Part shown: positions 59,291 to 64,000 of the stretch, in pieces
How positions within the stretch are numbered: the stretch's first letter is position 1
How the letters are laid out: every line of letters starts with the position of its first letter
NCBI GenBank assembly: GCA_017651065.1
Contig: JAGCDP010000037.1
Location: 29,048-93,047, forward strand
Reading direction: 5' to 3'
DNA from: Treponema sp.
GTDB lineage: Bacteria; Spirochaetota; Spirochaetia; Treponematales; Treponemataceae
Length of the DNA: 64,000 nucleotides
The notes under the pieces: generated by a model
The model's input: the letters and a program-made list of their open reading frames with translations, nothing else
Databases searched by the model: none
Told to the model about the DNA's origin: nothing
Translations under genes and position numbers: made by a program

Positions 59291-60361
59291 CTATTTGAGT
59301 TCTGATTCTTTGTAGTATCCAGAGTCTACGAGGAGAGCCTTGTAGTTGTTTACATCACCGAATACTGGTTCACAAAGGAATGATGGTACAACTTTAACAT
59401 TGTTGTCATATGTCTTTGTATCATTTACAGGTGGGTTAGAACCCTTCATGATAGCGTCAACCATTTCAACAACCTTAGAAGCCAAAGTACGTGTATCCTT
59501 GAATACAGACATTGACTGATATCCCTTAAGCATGTTCTTTACAGATGGAATATCGCAGTCCTGACCTGTGATTACAGGGAAGTTAGAAGCATCGTATCCT
59601 GCAGAAAGAAGAGCCTGTGTTACACCCTGAGCTGTAGAGTCGTTAGAACACATAACAGCGTCAAGCTTCTGTCCCTTTGGACCATACTTGCAAGATGTAA
59701 TGAGGTTTTCCATTCTTGACTGTGATCTTTCTGGAGACCATTCAAGAGTAGCACACTGATCTTTCTTTGTCTGACCTGAGAGACATACAATTACACCACT
59801 GTCGAGGTAAGGCTTAAGGATATCCATAGCTCCACCAAAGAAGAAGTTTACGTTGTTGTCACCTGGGTCACCAGTAAAGAATTCCATGTAAACTGGATCA
59901 TCAGCTGAGCGGCTCTTAAGTCCGAGTGCATCAACCATGTACTGACCCTGTGTTGTACCTACTTTGTAGTTATCGAATGTTGCATAGTAAGAAACTGCGT
60001 CTGTGTCCATGATAAGACGGTCATATGCAATTGTCTGGATGTTCTTTTTCTTTGCTGTTGCAAGAACGTTAGAAAGAGAAGAACCATCGATAGAAGCGAT
60101 TACGAGAACTTTACATCCTCCAGTAATCATGTTCTCAAGCTGAGAAATCTGTGTGTTGATGTCGTTTGCTGCATACTGAAGATCTACTGTGTAACCAGCT
60201 TTTTCGAGCTGACTCTTCATGTTTGCACCATCCTGATTCCAGCGCTGCAAATCTTTTGTAGGCATAGAAACACCAACTTTTGTGCTTGATCCAGCACCCT
60301 TGCTACAAGCAGTTGCGAACAATGCTGCTGCTGCGAGCAAAACTACTAAAATTTTTTTCAT
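59291..60361 (-). CDS. Multiple-monosaccharide ABC importer substrate-binding lipoprotein (ChvE-like)
   Basis: The 356-residue protein has a signal peptide with a lipobox AAAALFATAC and a Peripla_BP_4 domain: VGVSMPTKDLQRWNQDGANMKSQLEKAGYTVDLQYAANDINTQISQLENMI, then YMEFFTGDPGDNNVNFFFGGAMD. It belongs to the ChvE/xylose-binding group. It is the first gene of the operon. It is a likely target of the YesN-like regulator encoded nearby. Confidence 0.93.
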   Translation of the reverse strand: MKKILVVLLAAAALFATACSKGAGSSTKVGVSMPTKDLQRWNQDGANMKSQLEKAGYTVDLQYAANDINTQISQLENMITGGCKVLVIASIDGSSLSNVLATAKKKNIQTIAYDRLIMDTDAVSYYATFDNYKVGTTQGQYMVDALGLKSRSADDPVYMEFFTGDPGDNNVNFFFGGAMDILKPYLDSGVIVCLSGQTKKDQCATLEWSPERSQSRMENLITSCKYGPKGQKLDAVMCSNDSTAQGVTQALLSAGYDASNFPVITGQDCDIPSVKNMLKGYQSMSVFKDTRTLASKVVEMVDAIMKGSNPPVNDTKTYDNNVKVVPSFLCEPVFGDVNNYKALLVDSGYYKESELK

Positions 60362-60558
60362 AAGAAAAACTCCTAATTTTTTTTATATAAGGCCAACGAC
60401 CCCTTTAATTAGGCATTATAGATTGTAAAACATCAAAAAATTCACCGATATTCTACAAATTCTTGCTATTTTCTTATTTTCACTGGAATTCTAGTCAGGA
60501 ATTTTTGTAAAATCTGTATTATTTTGTGGTAAAATTTGTGCTAAAATGTATTCATGTG

Positions 60559-60721
60559 ATAGATAAAAACAGCTACCGGTCGTAACTTCAGATTTGCAAA
60601 ACCGGCGGTTCACCGCCTACATGCTAGCTTGCCTTGGAATTATATACGTTGCCGCTCACGCGGCAGCAAGCTAGAATGTTTTTGAAATCTGAAGCCACTC
60701 CCTCCCGCTGTTTTTATCTAT
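60559..60721. ncRNA. Strongly folded 163-bp intergenic element (unknown RNA or foldback repeat)
   Basis: The 408-bp gap 60362-60769 has no gene. ATAGATAAAAACAGC (60559-60573) and GCTGTTTTTATCTAT (60707-60721) are a perfect 15-bp inverted repeat. Inside are CTTCAGATTT/AAATCTGAAG (10 bp), GGCGGT-TC-ACCGCC, CTAGCTTGC/GCAAGCTAG (9 bp) and TGCCGC-TCAC-GCGGCA. The branched fold fits a structured RNA or a MITE-like foldback element. Possible promoter parts (TTTGTG then TAAAAT) lie just upstream. No Rfam family is recognised by eye. Confidence 0.5.
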
Positions 60722-60769
60722 AGAGGCCTCCTGTTTTACAATATTTGACACACATGCTATAATACAGAT

Positions 60770-61567
60770 ATGACAAAAGATCAGTTGTACAAGGAACTTT
60801 ACGCACGATACGGGTTTGTAACAAGGGCCCGGGGATGCTTTTTATATACACACAAAAGTCAGCGGCTCACTGATATGTTCCAGGAAAACGGAAAAGCCAT
60901 ACTTGGCTGGGACGGGAAAAATGCTGCTACAATGTTTAAGAATATGATGAACAAAGGCCTGACCGGTAGCTTTATTTGTGAAGATAAACCTCGCATTGAT
61001 AAGGCTGTTTCTGAACTCATTGGCAAAGAATGCCGTGTTTCTTTCTATTATACAAAGTCTGATGCCGTTAAAGCTGCAGTTAGTGCCGGTGCAAAAAGCA
61101 TAGTTTCTTATAAACCGTGGAATAAAGAACAGGAAGACCTTTCCGGAGCAGATGCAGTAGTAATTATTCCCCCGTTCCCTTGGGGAGAAGATATTATAAT
61201 TCTTGCCATTGCAGCCCCGGGGGTCCCTGTGGTCCCTGAGCCTGTCGAAGGGGTCGAAGGGCCACTCACCATCCCATTTACATTGCAAACCGCCTTCACC
61301 CGCGCAATATACAATCTTATTGCAGAACTTCCACTCCGCACAGAAAAGGACTGGTTTATTTACGACACAATCCTTACAAAATACTGGGAACGAAAAGGCC
61401 CTTATTTATACCCTAAAATTTCCGAAAATAAATATGACGAGTTTGTAAAACACTGCCTTGACTGCAATATTGTAATCAATCCGTCATACAACGAGCCTTC
61501 TATCGTTCCGTTTGGAGCAGACAAAGGCGCTTTTACAAAGCTAAAAAATAACCCTTATGAGGAATAA
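60770..61567 (+). CDS. Conserved hypothetical protein with repeat insertion
   Basis: The 265-residue protein has no recognised domain. It reads YARYGFVTRARGCFLYTHKSQRLTDMFQENGKAILGWDGKNAATMFKNMMNKGLTG at the start; it has no signal peptide. The start text is similar in style to a reductive or aminotransferase fold N-terminus (GxxLxT...D), but I do not assign one. Residues about 150-166 (PGVPVVPEPVEGVEGP) are encoded by a 29-bp repeat at 61231-61259, so this loop is an in-frame insertion. It begins the run with the small membrane and ASCH genes. Confidence 0.72.
   Translation: MTKDQLYKELYARYGFVTRARGCFLYTHKSQRLTDMFQENGKAILGWDGKNAATMFKNMMNKGLTGSFICEDKPRIDKAVSELIGKECRVSFYYTKSDAVKAAVSAGAKSIVSYKPWNKEQEDLSGADAVVIIPPFPWGEDIIILAIAAPGVPVVPEPVEGVEGPLTIPFTLQTAFTRAIYNLIAELPLRTEKDWFIYDTILTKYWERKGPYLYPKISENKYDEFVKHCLDCNIVINPSYNEPSIVPFGADKGAFTKLKNNPYEE
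61231..61259. repeat. 29-bp dispersed repeat, copy 2, inside a coding sequence
   Basis: GGTCCCTGAGCCTGTCGAAG then GGGTCGAAG, the exact reverse complement of 56278-56306. The frame is open through it, giving VPEPVEGVEG. Confidence 0.9.
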
Positions 61568-61569
61568 AA

Positions 61570-61860
61570 ATGAATAATGAAATTGTTTTATTTATAATAA
61601 AGCTTATTCTTGGCGGAATTGCTGCATTCATGGCAATTTTTGTAATGTCTAAAACACGCGATGCTTCGTGGATGTTTCTTGTTGCAGGATTTTTGTTCAG
61701 CTATGCCGCTCTTGTAATTGAATTAATGGAAGAACTTGGCATTTTTGATATAAACGCAGTAACAATTTTTGGATTCCCGCTCATTCCTCTTTTGTGTGCC
61801 ATTATTCCAAGCGTTTTATTCATAACTGCATTTATAATCAAGTTGAGTAAAAAACAATAG
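61570..61860 (+). CDS. Small membrane protein of unknown function
   Basis: The 96-residue protein has three hydrophobic segments (about 5-25, 32-52 and 67-89). It begins 2 bp after the previous gene. No family is recognised. Confidence 0.75.
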   Translation: MNNEIVLFIIKLILGGIAAFMAIFVMSKTRDASWMFLVAGFLFSYAALVIELMEELGIFDINAVTIFGFPLIPLLCAIIPSVLFITAFIIKLSKKQ

Positions 61861-61870
61861 GCAGGTTTAA

Positions 61871-62323
61871 ATGACCCATCTTGACGAATACTGGAATAAA
61901 TTTCTTGCACAAAAAAAACTTCCCCAGGATACAAAATGCGCAGGTGATTTGTTTTTTGAAGCAAAGGGTTTTGTTGCAGACGAAATGAATGCCCTTGTTA
62001 TTTCGGGCCAGAAGACAGCTTTTTTTTCAAGCTATGCAACCTTTGCAATTGATGAAGAACCACTCCCCGTTTCGGGCGAATTATATATTGTTGTAGACAG
62101 GGCAAATAATCCGGTCTGCGTAATTGAACTTGAAAGCGTAAACATACTTCCGTTCAACGAAGTAACCTGGGAAATGGCAAAGCAGGAAGGTGAAGACGAA
62201 AATCTTGAAGCCTGGCGCGAAAAAAAGCAGGAATATTTAGAAGACGAAGGCGCAGTTCTTGGTTTTGAATTTGCACCTGATATTAAAGTAGTATTTCAAA
62301 CTTTTAAAGTTGTATATAAATAG
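61871..62323 (+). CDS. ASCH-domain protein
   Basis: The 150-residue protein has the ASCH pattern: DEMNALVISGQKTAFFSSYATFAIDEEPLPVSGELYIVVDRANNPVCVIELESVNILPFNEVTWEMAKQEGEDENLEAWREKKQEYLEDEG. ASCH domains bind RNA or act in nucleoside hydrolysis, and small stand-alone members are often annotated as amidohydrolase-like. Function is unknown here. It overlaps no neighbour and shares the operon with membrane proteins. Confidence 0.85.
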   Translation: MTHLDEYWNKFLAQKKLPQDTKCAGDLFFEAKGFVADEMNALVISGQKTAFFSSYATFAIDEEPLPVSGELYIVVDRANNPVCVIELESVNILPFNEVTWEMAKQEGEDENLEAWREKKQEYLEDEGAVLGFEFAPDIKVVFQTFKVVYK

Positions 62324-62333
62324 GAGGAAAAAA

Positions 62334-62756
62334 ATGGGAAAGTCATCTAACTTTTCGGTAGGAAAACTTCTTCTGCAGATTGCAGTTGGAGCAATGCTCA
62401 CAGTAGCAGGAATCTGGGCTCTTCAGGGCGGCGGCGATGCAGGAGTTGCTGCAATCAGACACATCATTGAAGCAAGAAATGTTGAATCAATTCTCTGCAT
62501 AGTTTTTGGAGTAATTGAACTTATTGCAGGTATTTTTCTTATTCTTGATATTTTCCTGGGCGACAAACTTGGTGGCCTTGGAAAAATACTCATGATGATT
62601 ATTCTGATTGTATGGATTATTGCAATTGTACTTATTGATTTCTTGGGAAGCGGAAGCCTCTTTAATCACGGTTCACACTGGAACTTTTTGAATTGGCTTT
62701 ATAACTTTGCGTATCATTTGATTGTTCTTGGAGCAATATTAGTTCTTCAGAATTAA
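62334..62756 (+). CDS. Small four-segment membrane protein
   Basis: From ATG 62334 (after AGGAGG) the protein has 140 residues with about four hydrophobic segments (LLLQIAVGAMLTVAGIWAL, SILCIVFGVIELIAGIFLILDIF, ILMMIILIVWIIAIVLIDFL, YNFAYHLIVLGAILVL). No family is assigned. The frame to 62310 overlaps the ASCH gene and is rejected. Confidence 0.78.
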   Translation: MGKSSNFSVGKLLLQIAVGAMLTVAGIWALQGGGDAGVAAIRHIIEARNVESILCIVFGVIELIAGIFLILDIFLGDKLGGLGKILMMIILIVWIIAIVLIDFLGSGSLFNHGSHWNFLNWLYNFAYHLIVLGAILVLQN

Positions 62757-62860
62757 AAAAAATAACGTAGCGCAAATATCTTTAATGTTGGAGAATGAAT
62801 CTTTCCCGCATTCAAATAATTCTCCAACAATTGATTCTTTTTTATGGAGATTTTCTTATT

Positions 62861-63433
62861 ATGAAAAAACTATTTCTTCTTATAATGCTCACAATAACAA
62901 TGACATTCAGCCTGGTGGCCAAAGATAGTTTTTTAACTACGGAAATCTCTTTGGGGACTGGGATTTCTATTTATGATTCTGGGGCTGGAGACTTTCGAAA
63001 ATCGCTTTTGAATAAGTCTGATTTTAGAAGAATTATATTAGGGATTACAGCCGACACAAATCTTAATATTTCTGACCCTCTTAAAATAATGTTTGGTGCA
63101 GAAACCTTCTGTGATTTTTTGTGGGCAGGTTCAGATTATTTTAACACTTTTGATTATGCCTTCTTTACAGGAATAAAAGTTTTTCCTACAAGAACAGGCT
63201 TTAACTTTTCTATTTCATACGTTCTTGGAAACAGAACCGACTATTTTGACGAAGCTCCAAAACAGGATACAAAAGCCTGGGGCAATGGTTTTAGAATTTC
63301 ACTTCAATATGATTTTATGGAAGAAAAAGAATACAAAATAAAACCACATGCAGGGGCATACTACCGCTGTATTCCTCGTGGAAACTATAATACAGATCAT
63401 ATCCTCTGCCTTTATGGTGGAATAAGATTTTAA
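62861..63433 (+). CDS. Probable outer-membrane beta-barrel-like protein
   Basis: From ATG 62861 the protein has 190 residues with a signal peptide (MKKLFLLIMLTITMTFSLVA). The remainder alternates polar and aromatic residues in short strands, for example NFSISYVLGNRTDYF, FRISLQYDFME and HAGAYYRCIPRG, and ends in an aromatic residue (GGIRF), which is typical of outer-membrane barrels. No specific family is recognised. A hairpin repeat follows the stop. Confidence 0.7.
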   Translation: MKKLFLLIMLTITMTFSLVAKDSFLTTEISLGTGISIYDSGAGDFRKSLLNKSDFRRIILGITADTNLNISDPLKIMFGAETFCDFLWAGSDYFNTFDYAFFTGIKVFPTRTGFNFSISYVLGNRTDYFDEAPKQDTKAWGNGFRISLQYDFMEEKEYKIKPHAGAYYRCIPRGNYNTDHILCLYGGIRF

Positions 63434-63438
63434 AAAAA

Positions 63439-63467
63439 AGATTGCCGGGCCAAGCCCGGCAATGACA
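63439..63467. repeat. Short dispersed hairpin repeat
   Basis: ATTGCCGGGCCAAGCCCGGCAATGACA; a single arm pair of the family at 34946-35010. The hairpin could act as a terminator for the gene before it. Confidence 0.75.
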
Positions 63468-63474
63468 GGATGCA

Positions 63475-64000
63475 CTAACGTGCATATTCAATAATTCTAG
63501 TTTCACGAATCATCGTTAATCGTATTCTTCCTGGGTAGCGCAAATCGGTTTCAATCTGCTTAGCTATGCTTCTTGCAAGTTCTTTGACTTCTCCGTCTGG
63601 AACTTTTTCGTTATTAACAAGAATGCGTAACTCGCGTCCTGCCTGAATTGCGTATGCCTTTTCAACTCCATTAAAGCCTTCGGCAATTGCCTCAAGGTTT
63701 TCGAGTCGTTTAACGTAATTGTCAATTGTTTCGCGGCGGGCACCTGGTCTTGAAGCAGAAATTGCATCTGCAATCTGAACTATTATTGCCTCAAGGCTTG
63801 TTGCTTCTACGTCGTTGTGGTGTGCGGCAATTGCGTTTATAACAGCGGCATTTTCACCCATTTTGCGGGCCATTTCGGCACCAACTTCTGCGTGGTTCTG
63901 GTCACTGTCGTTTTCGGCACCCTTACCAATATCATGGAGTATAGCTGCACGCTTAGCAAGCTCTCTGTCTGCACCAATTTCTGCAGCAATCATGCTTGCG
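63475..64000 (-). CDS. rny: Ribonuclease Y, C-terminal part (gene runs off the right edge)
   Basis: About 175 residues of the C-terminus are present. The HD metal site is in KRAAILHDIGKGAEND, followed by HAEVGAEMARKMGENAAVINAIAAHHNDVEATSLEAIIVQIADAISASRPGARRET, which is typical of RNase Y, and the end GRIRLTMIRETRIIEYAR matches its C-terminal domain. RNase Y is a membrane-anchored endoribonuclease that starts mRNA decay. The N-terminal membrane, coiled-coil and KH parts are beyond the window. Confidence 0.95.
   Translation of the reverse strand, partial: ASMIAAEIGADRELAKRAAILHDIGKGAENDSDQNHAEVGAEMARKMGENAAVINAIAAHHNDVEATSLEAIIVQIADAISASRPGARRETIDNYVKRLENLEAIAEGFNGVEKAYAIQAGRELRILVNNEKVPDGEVKELARSIAKQIETDLRYPGRIRLTMIRETRIIEYAR

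Overview
The window looks like the chromosome of a host-associated spirochete close to Treponema. This is inferred from the style of the conserved genes: a three-gene binding protein/YesN-type sensing system, a multiple-monosaccharide ABC transporter, ClpS-ClpA, Rex, RNase Y, and many short genes with Treponema-like composition. The genus is not proven. No tRNA, rRNA, CRISPR array, transposase or phage gene was seen.

Positions 1 to about 42,200 form one large sulfur-acquisition locus. At the left edge is the start of an Rrf2-family repressor gene, followed by an M20 amidohydrolase, a MetQNI methionine-type importer and a MalY/PatB C-S lyase. Next comes a nitrogenase-like operon (K-like, D-like, cysteine synthase, LysR regulator). 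Its partners NifH, NifB, two NifX-like proteins and a cystathionine gamma-synthase/lyase-family enzyme lie at 28.9-32.7 kb. Between them are RidA, a LysE exporter, an HD protein, a MATE exporter, a cystine-type ABC importer with its own M20 hydrolase, LarE, TcdA, a rhodanese-TusA-DsrE2 fusion, a thioredoxin/ThiS/ThiF/JAMM sulfur-carrier operon and a sulfonate-type ABC importer. From 33.9 to 42.2 kb a second MetN-MetI-MetQ set (metI frameshifted) is interleaved with an L-2-hydroxyacid dehydrogenase, an FAD D-2-hydroxyacid dehydrogenase, an aminotransferase, a second LysR and a second LarE.

Most of the locus is tied together by a 19-bp operator, ACCTA-N9-TAGGT. I find 15 copies between 1.4 and 36.8 kb, all intergenic. 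Several contain the -35 hexamer of a clear promoter, as expected for a repressor site. The Rrf2 protein is the natural candidate to bind it. A second, longer motif with CTATAAC/GTTATAG arms lies upstream of four ABC-importer units and may be a LysR site. The simplest reading is a sulfur-starvation regulon. Organosulfur compounds are imported, deacylated or cleaved, and a nitrogenase-like reductase without NifE/NifN (most like methylthio-alkane reductase) releases thiols. Sulfur then enters cysteine and methionine through CysK, the gamma-synthase and a protein-thiocarboxylate carrier.

From about 42.3 kb the content is ordinary chromosome: PTS IIA, a lytic transglycosylase, a probable structured RNA (6S-like), Rex, SerC-SerA, a rhomboid-like protein lacking catalytic residues, ClpS-ClpA, a sugar-sensing two-component system with a lipoprotein, the multiple-monosaccharide ABC transporter, a second strongly folded intergenic element, small membrane and ASCH-domain proteins, an outer-membrane-like protein, and the 3' end of the RNase Y gene. 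Short hairpin repeats containing GTCATTGC/GTCATTCCC occur only from 34.9 kb rightward and are absent from the first 34 kb.
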